Made by a program: the position numbers and the translations under genes. Below, in pieces: positions 26,346-35,723 of a stretch of 64,000 nt of DNA (the first letter of the stretch is position 1; each line of letters starts with the position of its first letter). Under the pieces are notes generated by a model. That model was given only the letters and a program-made list of their open reading frames with translations, had not been told where the DNA came from and did no database searches. This DNA is from Niveispirillum sp. (GTDB lineage Bacteria; Pseudomonadota; Alphaproteobacteria; Azospirillales; Azospirillaceae). The stretch spans positions 62,001 through 126,000 of the forward strand of contig NZ_JAGOGJ010000002.1 of assembly GCF_017996735.1 (NCBI RefSeq). Direction: 5' to 3'.

Positions 26346-27722
26346 ATGAGCGGCTGGACACCCCCCGCCCTGCCGCCCGGCGTGCCCCTGTACCGGGCCA
26401 TCGCCGATGCCATGGCAACCGACATCGCATCGGGGGCCCTGCCGCCCGGCGCACGCCTGCCCACGCACCGGGCGCTGGCCGAGGCCATGGGGGTCGACCT
26501 GACCACCGTCACCCGCGCCTATGCGGAGGCACGGGCGCGCGGGCTGGTGGAGGCGGCGACGGGGCGCGGCACCTTCGTGGCCGACGATGCACGCCGGCCG
26601 CCGCCGCACGTGGAACTGGACCTGTCCATGAACCTGCCACCGCAGCCGGCCAGCGCCAATCTGGCCGCCCGGCTGGGCCGGGCCATGGCGGGGCTGACGC
26701 GGCGGCCCGACCTGTCGCGGCTGCTGAACTATCAGCCCAGCGGCGGGGGCGAGGCCGACCGGCGGGCGGGTGCCCGCTGGCTGTCGGGGCGCATCCCCGA
26801 CCTGGATGCCGGCAGGGTGCTGGTGACGGGCGGGGCGCAGGCCTGTCTGACCTCCCTGCTCAGCCTGCTGGTGGGTTGGGGGGAGGAGGTGCTGACCGAT
26901 CCCTTCACCTATACCGGCTTCCGCAACGCGGCCAGCATGCGCGGGCTGTACGCCACACCGGTGGAAAATGACGCGCTGGGCATGCGGCCGGACTCGCTGG
27001 GGCTGGTGGCCCGCGACACGCGGGCGCGCGTCGTCTATCTGACGCCCACCATCCATAATCCGACCGGCGTCACCATGCCGCTGGACCGGCGGCAGGCCAT
27101 TGTGGAGGTGGCGCGGCGGGAGAACCTGACCATCATCGAGGATGACGCCTATGGCATGCTGGCCGATCCCGGCCCGCCGCCGCTGGCGGCCCTGGCGCCG
27201 GAACGGGTCTGGCACGTCTCCACCCTGTCCAAATGCCTGACGCCGGGCCTGCGCGTTGCCTATCTGGTGGTGCCGCCGGGCAGCGATCTGGTCATGGTGC
27301 GCACGCAGCTTCGCGCCACGGCCCAGATGGCCCCGCCCCTGTCGGTGGCCGTGGCCACAGGCTGGATCGAGGATGGCACGGCGCATGAGATCCTGGCCGC
27401 CATCCGCCGGGAAGCCATGGAACGGCAGCGGATCGCACAGCGCCTGCTGCCGCTGGGCTCCATGGCGGCGCATCCGCAGGCGCATCATATCTGGCTGACC
27501 CTTCCCCCCTCCTGGACCGACCGCAATTTTGCCCAGGCCGCGCGGCGGGCCGGTGCCACCGTCATCCCCGGCTATGCCTTCGCCATGGCCCCGGAACCGC
27601 CGCCCAAATATGTGCGCGTCGGCCTGGGGGCGGCGCCGGACCAGCCGGCCCTGATCCATGCGCTGGAAAAGCTGGCGACCCTGATGCGGCATGGCCCGGC
27701 GATGGAGGAGGATGTGGTGTAG
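26346..27722 (+). CDS. MocR family PLP-dependent transcriptional regulator
   Basis: 458-aa fusion of a GntR winged helix (about 12-80: PLYRAIADAMATDIASGALP, RLPTHRALAEAMGVDLTTVT) to a class I aminotransferase-like domain (about 110-450). PLP ligands are visible: TPTIHNPTG, DDAYG and Lys296 in STLSKCLTPGLR, so cofactor binding is likely. Such proteins sense PLP-linked amines or amino acids and regulate divergent or adjacent genes. The large dyad upstream of this operon is the natural target, giving autoregulation and possible control of the divergent binding-protein gene. Confidence 0.9.
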   Translation: MSGWTPPALPPGVPLYRAIADAMATDIASGALPPGARLPTHRALAEAMGVDLTTVTRAYAEARARGLVEAATGRGTFVADDARRPPPHVELDLSMNLPPQPASANLAARLGRAMAGLTRRPDLSRLLNYQPSGGGEADRRAGARWLSGRIPDLDAGRVLVTGGAQACLTSLLSLLVGWGEEVLTDPFTYTGFRNAASMRGLYATPVENDALGMRPDSLGLVARDTRARVVYLTPTIHNPTGVTMPLDRRQAIVEVARRENLTIIEDDAYGMLADPGPPPLAALAPERVWHVSTLSKCLTPGLRVAYLVVPPGSDLVMVRTQLRATAQMAPPLSVAVATGWIEDGTAHEILAAIRREAMERQRIAQRLLPLGSMAAHPQAHHIWLTLPPSWTDRNFAQAARRAGATVIPGYAFAMAPEPPPKYVRVGLGAAPDQPALIHALEKLATLMRHGPAMEEDVV

Positions 27723-27839
27723 GGGCCGGCCGGCGCAGGCCTGCATCAACCGACGACGCGCGCCCATTTCTTTCAATCGCAAGACGCTTATGTTACCTCC
27801 CCCTTAACCATTTTTTGCAGCGCGACACGGGGGCCTTCC

Positions 27840-29858
27840 ATGCGTCTCAACCTGTCCATGAAAATCCTGCTATCCAACCTGGCCATCCTGGCGCTGCTGT
27901 TGATTGCGGCGGTGGTCATGGCGGTGGGGACCAGCCAGCAGCGCGCCCAGGTGGCGGTTGCCCGCACGGCGGCGGAGCGGGCGGCGGACCAGGCTTTGAC
28001 GCTGGTGACGCTGGTCAAGGATATACGCGGTGACGTGATGCGGGTGCAGCTCTGGCTGACCGACGTATCGGCCACGCGCGGGCTGGAAGGGCTGGATACG
28101 GGGTTCGCGGAAGCGGAAAAGGCCATGGCCGATCTGCAGCGCAACATGAAGGCCGCCCGTGCCCATGCCAAGGCCATGGGCCTGCCGGAGGTGGAGGAGG
28201 CGCTGGGCCGGGTGGAAGGGTTCTTCGCGAATTTCCACACCAAGGGCACGGCCATGGCCAAGGCCTATGTCAATAGCGGGCCGGAAGTGGGCAACATGCT
28301 GATGGGCGCCTTTGTCGGCGAAACCGATGGCATGTCGGCGGAACTGGAGGCCGTGGCGGAGGATGTGCGCAAGGTGGCGGACACGGCCCGGACCCGGATG
28401 CAGGCCGAACTGGCCGCCGCCGATGCCATCGCCGCCCGCCTGACCTGGCTGATCCTGGGGCTGGCCGGTGCCGGCGTGGCCATTGCCTTTGTCGTGCTGC
28501 TGGTGCTGCGCGGCAATGTGGTGATGCCGCTGTCCAGCCTGACCGGGTCGCTGACCCGGATCGGGCGCGGCGACCTGGACGTCACCGTGCCCGCATTCGC
28601 CGACCGGCATGACGAACTGGCCGACATGGCGCATGCCATCGTGGCCCTGCGCGACCGCGCGGCGGAAAATGCCCGCCTGCGCGCCGAACAGCAGGCGGCC
28701 GAGGCGGAGGCCGAACAGGGCCGCCGTACCGCGCTGCGCAACATGGCTGAGACGGTGGAGGCCGAAAGCCGAGCCAGTGTCGATGGCATTGCGGTGGAAA
28801 CCCGCGAGATGGACGAGGCCGCCGCCGCCATGGCCGACAGCGCGTCCCAGGTGCGCGACAGCGCCGCCAACGTGGCCAGTGCCGCCATGCATGCCCTGGC
28901 CAATGCCCAGGCCGTGGCCGGCGCCACGGAGCAGCTTACCGCGTCGATCAACGAGATCAGCGCCCAGGTGGCCCATGCCACCAGCCTGTCGGGTCAGGCC
29001 GTGGAGCGCAGCCGGCGCACCCGCGGCACCATCGACAGCCTGTCGGAAGTGGTGGAACAGATCGGCGGCGTGGCCAACCTGATCCGCGAGATCGCCGAGC
29101 AGACCAACCTTCTGGCATTGAACGCCACCATCGAGGCGGCGCGGGCCGGCGATGCCGGCAAGGGCTTTGCCGTCGTGGCGTCGGAGGTGAAGAACCTGGC
29201 GACCCAGACCACACGGTCGACCGAAGAGATCACGGCCAAGATCCAGCTTATCCAGAGCGTGACCGCCGATGCGGTGATGGCCGTGGAGGGCATCGCCGAT
29301 GCCATCCGCGCCATGGACGAGGTGTCGGCCGGCATCGCGGAGGCCATGGAGGAACAGGCCGCCGCCACCGGCGAAATCTCCCGCAATGTCACCGAAACGG
29401 CGGAAGCCGCCCAGGAAGTGGCCAGCCGCATCGACACCGTGTCGCAGGAGGCCGGCAGCACGGGCGAAAAGGCCGCCGCCATGCGGACCGTGGCCATGCG
29501 CATCGTGGGATCGGTCAGCGATCTGCGCCAGACCCTGGTGCGTGTGGTGCGCACCGCCACGGCCGACGTGGACCGCCGCCACGGCGCCCGCCATCCGGTG
29601 GATATGGAGGCCGCCGTGCAGATCGCCGGTACCACGCGCCAGGGCCGCCTGATCAATATTTCCGCCGGCGGCGCCCTGATGGACGGCCTGGCCCTGACCG
29701 AGGGCACCCAGGGCAGCCTGACCGTGCCGGGCCTGGACGGGGTGTTGCCCTTCCGAGTGAAGACCCGCGACGGCACCCAGAACGGCCTAGCCTTCGTGCT
29801 TGACGATGGCCAGAAACTGTCGCTGGGCATGAAGCTGGTGGACCGGTTCGCGGCGTGA
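27840..29858 (+). CDS. Methyl-accepting chemotaxis protein with C-terminal PilZ domain
   Basis: 672-aa transmembrane chemoreceptor. TM1 is about residues 9-30, a helical periplasmic sensor follows, TM2 is about 203-223, HAMP ([20 protein letters not shown]) about 227-280, and the signalling domain about 320-570 with tip [22 protein letters not shown] PilZ domain (about 577-670) ends the protein, with the c-di-GMP ligands RRHGARH and NISAGGA. The arrangement resembles Tlp1 of Azospirillum, where c-di-GMP tunes chemoreceptor output. There is no che gene beside it; it is convergent with the ABC-2 export operon. Confidence 0.92.
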   Translation: MRLNLSMKILLSNLAILALLLIAAVVMAVGTSQQRAQVAVARTAAERAADQALTLVTLVKDIRGDVMRVQLWLTDVSATRGLEGLDTGFAEAEKAMADLQRNMKAARAHAKAMGLPEVEEALGRVEGFFANFHTKGTAMAKAYVNSGPEVGNMLMGAFVGETDGMSAELEAVAEDVRKVADTARTRMQAELAAADAIAARLTWLILGLAGAGVAIAFVVLLVLRGNVVMPLSSLTGSLTRIGRGDLDVTVPAFADRHDELADMAHAIVALRDRAAENARLRAEQQAAEAEAEQGRRTALRNMAETVEAESRASVDGIAVETREMDEAAAAMADSASQVRDSAANVASAAMHALANAQAVAGATEQLTASINEISAQVAHATSLSGQAVERSRRTRGTIDSLSEVVEQIGGVANLIREIAEQTNLLALNATIEAARAGDAGKGFAVVASEVKNLATQTTRSTEEITAKIQLIQSVTADAVMAVEGIADAIRAMDEVSAGIAEAMEEQAAATGEISRNVTETAEAAQEVASRIDTVSQEAGSTGEKAAAMRTVAMRIVGSVSDLRQTLVRVVRTATADVDRRHGARHPVDMEAAVQIAGTTRQGRLINISAGGALMDGLALTEGTQGSLTVPGLDGVLPFRVKTRDGTQNGLAFVLDDGQKLSLGMKLVDRFAA

Positions 29859-29861
29859 GCG

Positions 29862-30986
29862 TCACGGTTGCCGGCGGCGTTCCAGCATGATGGCCAGAAG
29901 GCCGTAGAACCCCGCCAGCCCCCAAAGCATCAGGAAGGGCGTGCGCACATCCGTCAGGCCGGCGCCAAGCTGTCCCACCCCCACCAGCGCCTCGATGGCG
30001 GAGGTGGAGGGCACCAGTTCGGCCAGCAGGCGCAGCGGCGCCGGCATGGCTTCCGCAGGCCAGGCGAAACCGGCCAGGAAGAAGAAGGGCAGGCCGATGG
30101 AGGCCGCGGCGAGCTGTACCAGCAGCGGCTGGCGGAACAGGCCCGCCACCACCTGCCCCAGCGCCCCCACGGCCAGCACGAAGGGCAGGGCAACCGCCAG
30201 GATCAGCAGCGGCGAGCCCAGGCGGGGGATGTCATAGATCCAGGGCAGCACCACCAGATAGAAGGGCACGACCAGCACCTGCAGGCACAGATAGGCCAGC
30301 AGCCTTCCCCCCACCCGCGTCGCCGGCCCGGCCGCCACCCCGGGGGTCGGACGGGGCAGGGTGCCCAGCAGGCCGGTACCGATCAGCAGCAATTGCTGCA
30401 GGATCAGCACCAGGGCCGCCGGTAACAGATAGGTGGCGTAGCCGCTCTGGGGATTGAACAGGGGCACGGCGGTCAGGGGCATGGGATCGACCGCCGCCCC
30501 GGCCAGGGCAGGATCGACGCCGATACCGACCAGCCGTGCGGTTTCCACCTCCGCCCCGAAGGCGCGGGCGACGGCGGAAACCCCGCTCGACATGCGCTGA
30601 TACATCAGGAGGTAGCTGGCATCGGCATAAAGCGCCAGGGGCGAGGCACGGCCATGCAGCAATTCCTGTTCAAAATCGCGGGGGATCAGCAGGATGCCGT
30701 AAAGGTCGCGGGCCAGGATGGCGCGTTCCGCACTGGGCACGTCCGGCAGGACGGCGGCCACGGACAGATCGGGCGAGGCATCAAGGCGCCGGGCGAATTC
30801 CAGGCTGGATGTCGATCCGTCCTGGTCGACCAGGGCGATGGGCACATCGTGCAGCGCTTCGTTCAGATAGGGCTGCGGATAGAAGGCGGCGTAGAGCAGC
30901 ATGCCCATGATCAGCACGGACCGGGCCGGCTTCAGCGTCAGGATGCGGCCCAGTTCTTCCGCGCAGACGGCCAGTATGGGGGTCAT
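29862..30986 (-). CDS. ABC-2 type export permease (YhhJ-like), second
   Basis: 374-aa inner-membrane permease of the ABC-2 type. TM1 is followed by a large periplasmic domain (VPIALVDQDGSTSSLEFARRL, YGILLIPRDFEQELLHGR, YADASYLLMYQRM), then five hydrophobic segments in the C-terminal half, ending LLAIMLERRRQP. It overlaps the first permease by 4 bp (ATGA), so coupled translation and a heterodimeric channel are likely. The predicted role is export of a lipophilic compound with the HlyD partner. No nucleotide-binding subunit is encoded nearby. Confidence 0.87.
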   Translation of the reverse strand: MTPILAVCAEELGRILTLKPARSVLIMGMLLYAAFYPQPYLNEALHDVPIALVDQDGSTSSLEFARRLDASPDLSVAAVLPDVPSAERAILARDLYGILLIPRDFEQELLHGRASPLALYADASYLLMYQRMSSGVSAVARAFGAEVETARLVGIGVDPALAGAAVDPMPLTAVPLFNPQSGYATYLLPAALVLILQQLLLIGTGLLGTLPRPTPGVAAGPATRVGGRLLAYLCLQVLVVPFYLVVLPWIYDIPRLGSPLLILAVALPFVLAVGALGQVVAGLFRQPLLVQLAAASIGLPFFFLAGFAWPAEAMPAPLRLLAELVPSTSAIEALVGVGQLGAGLTDVRTPFLMLWGLAGFYGLLAIMLERRRQP

Positions 30987-32209
30987 GGCACGGCCTCAGC
31001 TGTCACCGGCAGTCGGGGGGCACGGGCAGCATCCGTGCGCCGCCGCATGATTTCCAGCCGCGCCGCCGACAGCAATCCCAGGGCCAGCACGAAACCCAAC
31101 AGCACCAGGCAGGGGCGCCAGGACAGTTCCGGCGGTGTGCCGCGCACGGTCTGATCGATACGGGCCATCAGAAACCAGGTGCCCGGCAGCAGCGCCCCCC
31201 AGAACTGAGCGAAGCCGCCCATGGCCAGACGGGGAAAGCCGATGCCCATGAAGCCGAAGGCCGGACCGGTCAGCAGGGACGCGACACTGACCGCCCCGGC
31301 CGTGGGCCGCAGCAGCAGGGCCAGCAGCAGGCCCGCCATCTGACAGGCAAGGATGAACAGGATATCGGCCAGCAACAGCAGCCAGGGCATCCCGCGCAGC
31401 GGCAGGCCCAGCAGGCCGAACAGCACCGCATCGGCCAGCCCCAGGACCAGCAGGAAGAGCAGCGTATAGGGCAGTACCTTGCCCGCCATCGCCGGCCAGA
31501 GCCCGCCGCCCAGGCGGCGCAGGATGCGCAGCCGGTGCGTCGTCTCCACATCCAGGCCCACGGCATAGGCCATGCCCGTCATCATGGTGACCTGCAACAG
31601 GGCCGGCAACAATGCCGCCAGCAGGAAATGCGTATAGTTCAGCGTGGGATTGAACAGGGCATGGGTCTGCACGGGCACGGGCACGGGCGCCAGCGAGGAC
31701 TGGGCGTCGTCCATCGGCTGGCCCCGCGCGGTACGCAGCGACAGGCGGATGCCGGCGGCTGCCGTCTGGACGGCGGCGGCAACCCCGCGCAGCACCAGAT
31801 TGCCGGTCGTCAGCGTCTGGGCATTGTAGAAGAACACGACCTCCGGCCGGCGCCCCGCCTGTACATCGCGCTCCAGATCGCGCGGCAGCATCAGCAGGCC
31901 GTGGATGCGGCCGGACAGGATCAGCCGCCGTCCCTCCGCCAGATCGCCCACGCGCAGCGAAACGGCGGCGTCGGGCGTGGCATCCACCATGCGCACGATG
32001 GTGCGCGACAGGTCCGACCCGTCCAGGTCCAGCACGCCGATGGGCAGGCGCGTGGCCAGGCCCGCGCTGAAAATCCCGGTCAGCAGGGCCATCAGGGCCA
32101 GCGGCACCAGCGTGGTCAGGGCCAGCAGGAAGGGCCGGCGACGCAGCCGGGCGAATTCGCGCCCGAACACCAGGGGGAAGCCGGGCGTGAAGCCGCCGCG
32201 CCGCGTCAT
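30983..32209 (-). CDS. ABC-2 type export permease, first
   Basis: 408-aa paralogue of the downstream permease with the same plan: a basic N-terminus (FGREFARLRRRPFLLALTTL), TM1, a periplasmic domain (LPIGVLDLDGSDLSRTIVRM, GLLMLPRDLERDVQAGR, VFFYNAQTLTTGNLV), and a C-terminal membrane bundle. It is one base from the stop of the HlyD gene. The pair with a membrane-fusion protein resembles YhiI-RbbA-YhhJ-type exporters, but without the RbbA-type ATPase. Confidence 0.87.
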   Translation of the reverse strand: MTRRGGFTPGFPLVFGREFARLRRRPFLLALTTLVPLALMALLTGIFSAGLATRLPIGVLDLDGSDLSRTIVRMVDATPDAAVSLRVGDLAEGRRLILSGRIHGLLMLPRDLERDVQAGRRPEVVFFYNAQTLTTGNLVLRGVAAAVQTAAAGIRLSLRTARGQPMDDAQSSLAPVPVPVQTHALFNPTLNYTHFLLAALLPALLQVTMMTGMAYAVGLDVETTHRLRILRRLGGGLWPAMAGKVLPYTLLFLLVLGLADAVLFGLLGLPLRGMPWLLLLADILFILACQMAGLLLALLLRPTAGAVSVASLLTGPAFGFMGIGFPRLAMGGFAQFWGALLPGTWFLMARIDQTVRGTPPELSWRPCLVLLGFVLALGLLSAARLEIMRRRTDAARAPRLPVTAEAVP

Positions 32210-32210
32210 C

Positions 32211-33194
32211 TCAGCGATCCCGCGCGGCCCAGGCGGCGATGGCGCTCATCCCCGGTCGCAGTCCCTGGATGGGTTCAACCGGCTTTGCCCGCACCTCGAA
32301 GGTGCGCAGGTCAAAATCGCCCGTGGCGCGTGTGGCGCGCCAGGTGGCGTATTGTCCCTGGACATTGATCAGGGAGACCTGCACGGGCACCTCCCTGCCC
32401 TTGAAGGCGGGAATGGTGACCGTGAACCGGTCGCCCACCTTCAGCCCGCCCAGCAGATCCTCGCGCAGGTTGAAGGTGAACCAGACATCGTTCAGGTCGA
32501 TCAGCGAGAAGATGGGGGCACCGGCGCTGAAATTCTCGCCCACTCCGGCCACGCGCGTCGTGATCTGGCCGCTGATCGGCGCATGCACCGTCAGTTCCGC
32601 TACATCCACCTCGCGCTGGTGCAGGGCTGCCTCGGCCTGTTTCACCTGGGCGGCGACCAGGGCCTTCTCCTCGGGGCTTGCACCCTCGGTGGCCAGTTTC
32701 AGGGCGGCATTGGCCGTTTCGCGCTTGCGCGTCGCGGCCTCCAGATTGCGGGTGGCCTCGTCCAGGCGGGCCTGGGGGCTGAAGCCGGACTTGATCAGCT
32801 TGCTCTGCCGGTCATAGGTTTCGGCATAGAGCCGGACATCGGCGTCGGCCGCCGACAGTTCGGCCCGCCGCGCGGCGATGGTTTCCGGCCTTGTGCTGGA
32901 AATGCGGGCCAGATCGGCCTGTGCCACGGCCAGGGCCGCGCGGGCGGCCAGCAGCGACGCCTCCAACTGCGGACTCTCCAGGGTGGCGATGACAGCGCCC
33001 TTTTCGACGGTGTCGCCGACATCGGCGGCAAGGCCGACCACGCGGCCGGCGGCACGCGGGCTGATATCGACACGATCGGACGAGACCTCCCCCTGGATGG
33101 TCAGCGGCGGCGGTCGTGTCGCCAGCCAGAGCACAAGGGCGAGGGTCAGCGCGACCATGGCGCCAGCGAGCATCCGTGTCCGCTTCACAGCCAT
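32211..33194 (-). CDS. HlyD/EmrA-type membrane fusion protein
   Basis: 327-aa periplasmic adaptor. One N-terminal TM anchor (about 8-25), a biotinyl-lipoyl-like half motif (VDISPRAAGRVVGLAADVGD, about 42-61), a long alpha-helical hairpin (about 75-195, Ala/Glu-rich coiled coil), the second lipoyl half (TVHAPISGQITTRVAGVGE) and a beta-barrel domain. It is the first gene of the three-gene export operon and links the permeases to an outer-membrane channel encoded elsewhere. The 129-bp gap before it follows uraH in the same direction, so readthrough from the urate genes is possible. Confidence 0.9.
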   Translation of the reverse strand: MAVKRTRMLAGAMVALTLALVLWLATRPPPLTIQGEVSSDRVDISPRAAGRVVGLAADVGDTVEKGAVIATLESPQLEASLLAARAALAVAQADLARISSTRPETIAARRAELSAADADVRLYAETYDRQSKLIKSGFSPQARLDEATRNLEAATRKRETANAALKLATEGASPEEKALVAAQVKQAEAALHQREVDVAELTVHAPISGQITTRVAGVGENFSAGAPIFSLIDLNDVWFTFNLREDLLGGLKVGDRFTVTIPAFKGREVPVQVSLINVQGQYATWRATRATGDFDLRTFEVRAKPVEPIQGLRPGMSAIAAWAARDR

Positions 33195-33323
33195 GTTCCT
33201 TTCTGATCCTGAGGCTTCGTGTTGTTGATGTATTCGTGTTCGCGGTCAAGTAGTGAGAGGAGATATTTCCAATGGAGACAAGGCGGGAATAGCAATGATG
33301 CGGATGCAATCGCGGCCGCCAGA

Positions 33324-33677
33324 TCAACTTCCCCGATAGGTCGCATAGCTCCAGGGGCTGAGCAGCAGGGGGACGTGGTAATGGCCGGACGCCTCGGCAA
33401 TCGCGAAGCGGAGGGGGATCTCGTCGAGGAAGGGCGGGTCCGGCAGGGATACGCTGGTTGCCCGGAAATAATCCCCCGCCTGGAACAGCAGCTCATAGCG
33501 GCCGGTGGGGATCGTGTCGCCGGACAGGAGCGGCGTGTCCGTGCGGCCATCGTCGTTGGTCCGGTCGGTGCGGACCAGGGTGCGGTGATCACCGTCGAGC
33601 CGGTAGAGGGCCAGCGTCACCCCCGCCGCCGGGCGGCCCGTGCTGGTGTCCAGGACATGGGTGCTCAGGCGGGCCAT
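33324..33677 (-). CDS. uraH: 5-hydroxyisourate hydrolase (transthyretin-like)
   Basis: 117 aa, typical length. It hydrolyses 5-hydroxyisourate to OHCU, the second step of urate breakdown. The N-terminal LSTHVLDTSTGRPA with its catalytic His, RTDRTNDDGRTD, and the family-defining C-terminus YRGS are all present, with HYHVPLLLSPWSYATYRGS at the end. It overlaps the upstream flavoprotein gene by 13 bp, so the three genes uraD, flavoprotein and uraH are one leftward operon. Confidence 0.95.
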   Translation of the reverse strand: MARLSTHVLDTSTGRPAAGVTLALYRLDGDHRTLVRTDRTNDDGRTDTPLLSGDTIPTGRYELLFQAGDYFRATSVSLPDPPFLDEIPLRFAIAEASGHYHVPLLLSPWSYATYRGS

Positions 33678-35089
33678 GTCGTGCTCACCAGTTCGGGTTG
33701 GTCATATTCTTTCAGGTCTTTCAGGAACTGATCCTGATCGGCCAGCCAGAGATCGCGGATGATGCCCTGCACCAGCCGCTGCACCCCGTATTTCATGCCG
33801 CTGATGGACGCGCCCGACAGGCCCATGGACAGCGTGGCGCCGAAGGTGAAGTTGTGGATATTGGCCAGATGCGGGGCGCTGCCCGGCACGCGTTCGGTGA
33901 ACTGGAAGGCGTCGCCCAGATAGGGATAGCGGATCAGCAACGGGTTGCCCTCCCCCCGGGGCGGGGTGAAACGGTCGGCCCAGGTGGCGATATCCTTGGC
34001 AAAGGCCGCCACTTCCGGCCGGAAGGCGGCTTCCACGATGAAGCCCGTGCCCACCACCAGGAAATCGAATTTCATCACGCCCTTGGGCGTGCCGACATGG
34101 ATCTCGTCCCCCTCCATCCGCAGCCATTCCCAGGGGCAGGCGGTGTGGAAGGTGAAAGTGGGGTGCATGGCGCAACGGTGGAACGTGTCCTGCGGCGGTG
34201 GCTGGTTCAGGTCGAAGATATGGCGCATGTAGCGCCAGCGGTTCAGATCGCCCATCGCCGCGAAATGGCCGAGGAAACCGGAAAATTCCATCCAGCGATA
34301 CGGGTTGACGCGCGGGATGTCGGGCCGGCGCAGGCAGAGATCGACCGATGCCACGCCGGCCTCCAGCGCCGTGCCGGCATTGTCGAAGGCCGAAGCCCCG
34401 GCGCCCAGCACGCCAATGCGCTTGCCCTTCCACTGTGTGAAATCGATGAACTCCGACGTGTGGGCGTAGCGGCTTTCCGGCACGACACCCCGGATGAAGT
34501 CCGGCACATGCCAGCGCCCGGCCCCGTCAATGCCCGTGGCCAGCACCAGCTTGCGCGCCAGCAGCAGTTTTTCACCATCGGGCGTGTCGACCGTCAGGCG
34601 CAGGATGCCCGTTTCCTCCTCCGGATCGATGCGGATCAGGTCATGGTTGTTGCGCACGGGGATGGCGAGCGTGTGGCGGTACCAGTTCAGGTAATCCTGC
34701 CAGATCTCCTTGGGCAGCTTGCCCAGATTGGCCCAGGCGTCCGCCCCGTACTTGGCCTCAAACCAGGCGCGGGGCGTCAGGCTGGGCACACCCAGGTCGG
34801 GGCCGGTCAGATGTTTGGGCGTGCGCAGGGTGATCATGCGGGCGAAAGTCACCCACGGCCCTTCCTGTCCGGCCGGGTTGCGGTCGATCACCAGGATATT
34901 GCCGACCTTTTCCCGCATCAGGCCAAAGGCGGTCGCCAGCCCCGCCTGACCACCGCCGACGATGACCACGTCAAACACGTGCCCGTCGGCATGGCTGCGC
35001 GCCGGCACCCAGGGCCGGGCGGGATAGTCCAGCAGGGTTAGGTCGCGGGCAACCTGGGCAGCCAGCGCTGCCAAACCATCATCACTCAT
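33665..35089 (-). CDS. FAD-dependent monooxygenase, candidate HpyO-type urate hydroxylase
   Basis: 474-aa flavoprotein. The FAD Rossmann motif is VVIVGGGQAGLATAFGLMRE (about 41-60), and a second dinucleotide motif, GVLGAGASAFDNAGTALEAG (about 228-247), suggests NAD(P)H binding, as in flavin-containing monooxygenases. It lies between uraD and uraH, overlapping both, in a pathway that otherwise lacks the first step from urate to 5-hydroxyisourate. HpyO of Xanthomonas is a flavoprotein urate hydroxylase unrelated to HpxO, and this protein is a natural candidate. Assignment rests on context; I cannot align it to HpyO here. Confidence 0.7.
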   Translation of the reverse strand: MSDDGLAALAAQVARDLTLLDYPARPWVPARSHADGHVFDVVIVGGGQAGLATAFGLMREKVGNILVIDRNPAGQEGPWVTFARMITLRTPKHLTGPDLGVPSLTPRAWFEAKYGADAWANLGKLPKEIWQDYLNWYRHTLAIPVRNNHDLIRIDPEEETGILRLTVDTPDGEKLLLARKLVLATGIDGAGRWHVPDFIRGVVPESRYAHTSEFIDFTQWKGKRIGVLGAGASAFDNAGTALEAGVASVDLCLRRPDIPRVNPYRWMEFSGFLGHFAAMGDLNRWRYMRHIFDLNQPPPQDTFHRCAMHPTFTFHTACPWEWLRMEGDEIHVGTPKGVMKFDFLVVGTGFIVEAAFRPEVAAFAKDIATWADRFTPPRGEGNPLLIRYPYLGDAFQFTERVPGSAPHLANIHNFTFGATLSMGLSGASISGMKYGVQRLVQGIIRDLWLADQDQFLKDLKEYDQPELVSTTWPA

Positions 35090-35625
35090 GTCCCAAAAAG
35101 CCCCTCCAGGCGGAATTTGGCTATTTTGGCGACTTCTCCCAATGCTGTTTTCATTTCCACGGCGGGATCATTGTCCAGCCGGGTTGCCAGGGCGGCTTTG
35201 ATACTGTCCCTGGTATGTTCCTTCACCGCGATGATGAAGGGAAATCCAAAACGGTCGCGATAGGCGGCGTTGTGGCGGTCGAACCAGTCGAACTCCCCAT
35301 CGCTCAACCGGTCCAGGCCCAGACCCGCCTGTTCCGCCGTGCTGTGTGCCGTCAGCCCGCCACCGCGCGCCAGCTTGCCCGCAAGGTCGGGATGGGCGCG
35401 CAGCAGGGCAAGCTGGGCCGCGTGGCCGGCATTGCGCACGGCCCGCACCATGGCGTTGTGCAGTGCAACAATATCGGCGAAGGGCCGCGCCTCGAATGCC
35501 GCCTCCGCCACCCAGGGGCTGTCCTCCCACACAGCACGCAGCAGATGCACAAAATCGGCGTGCGCCAAGGTGTTCAGCGTGTCGGGCGCGGGACGGGCGG
35601 GGGTGGGGTCTTTGTCATCGGCCAT
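35086..35625 (-). CDS. uraD: OHCU decarboxylase
   Basis: 179 aa. It decarboxylates 2-oxo-4-hydroxy-4-carboxy-5-ureidoimidazoline to S-allantoin, step three of urate breakdown. AHPDLAGKLA (about 96-105) carries the catalytic His. EQAGLGLDRLSDGEFDWFDRHNAAYRDRFGFPFIIAVK is the conserved substrate region, seen here as EQAGLGLD, FDRHNAAY and RFGFPFIIAVK. The last 4 bp overlap the flavoprotein start. It is the first gene of the operon, divergent from puuE across 98 bp. Confidence 0.95.
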   Translation of the reverse strand: MADDKDPTPARPAPDTLNTLAHADFVHLLRAVWEDSPWVAEAAFEARPFADIVALHNAMVRAVRNAGHAAQLALLRAHPDLAGKLARGGGLTAHSTAEQAGLGLDRLSDGEFDWFDRHNAAYRDRFGFPFIIAVKEHTRDSIKAALATRLDNDPAVEMKTALGEVAKIAKFRLEGLFGT

Positions 35626-35723
35626 GTCTCATGGTGCCACGGATTTTCTTGTGCGCAAGCGAAACGATGCGCAACATCATTGCAACGAGACGCTGGTTTT
35701 TGTGGGTGCTCAGGAGGTGAGGC

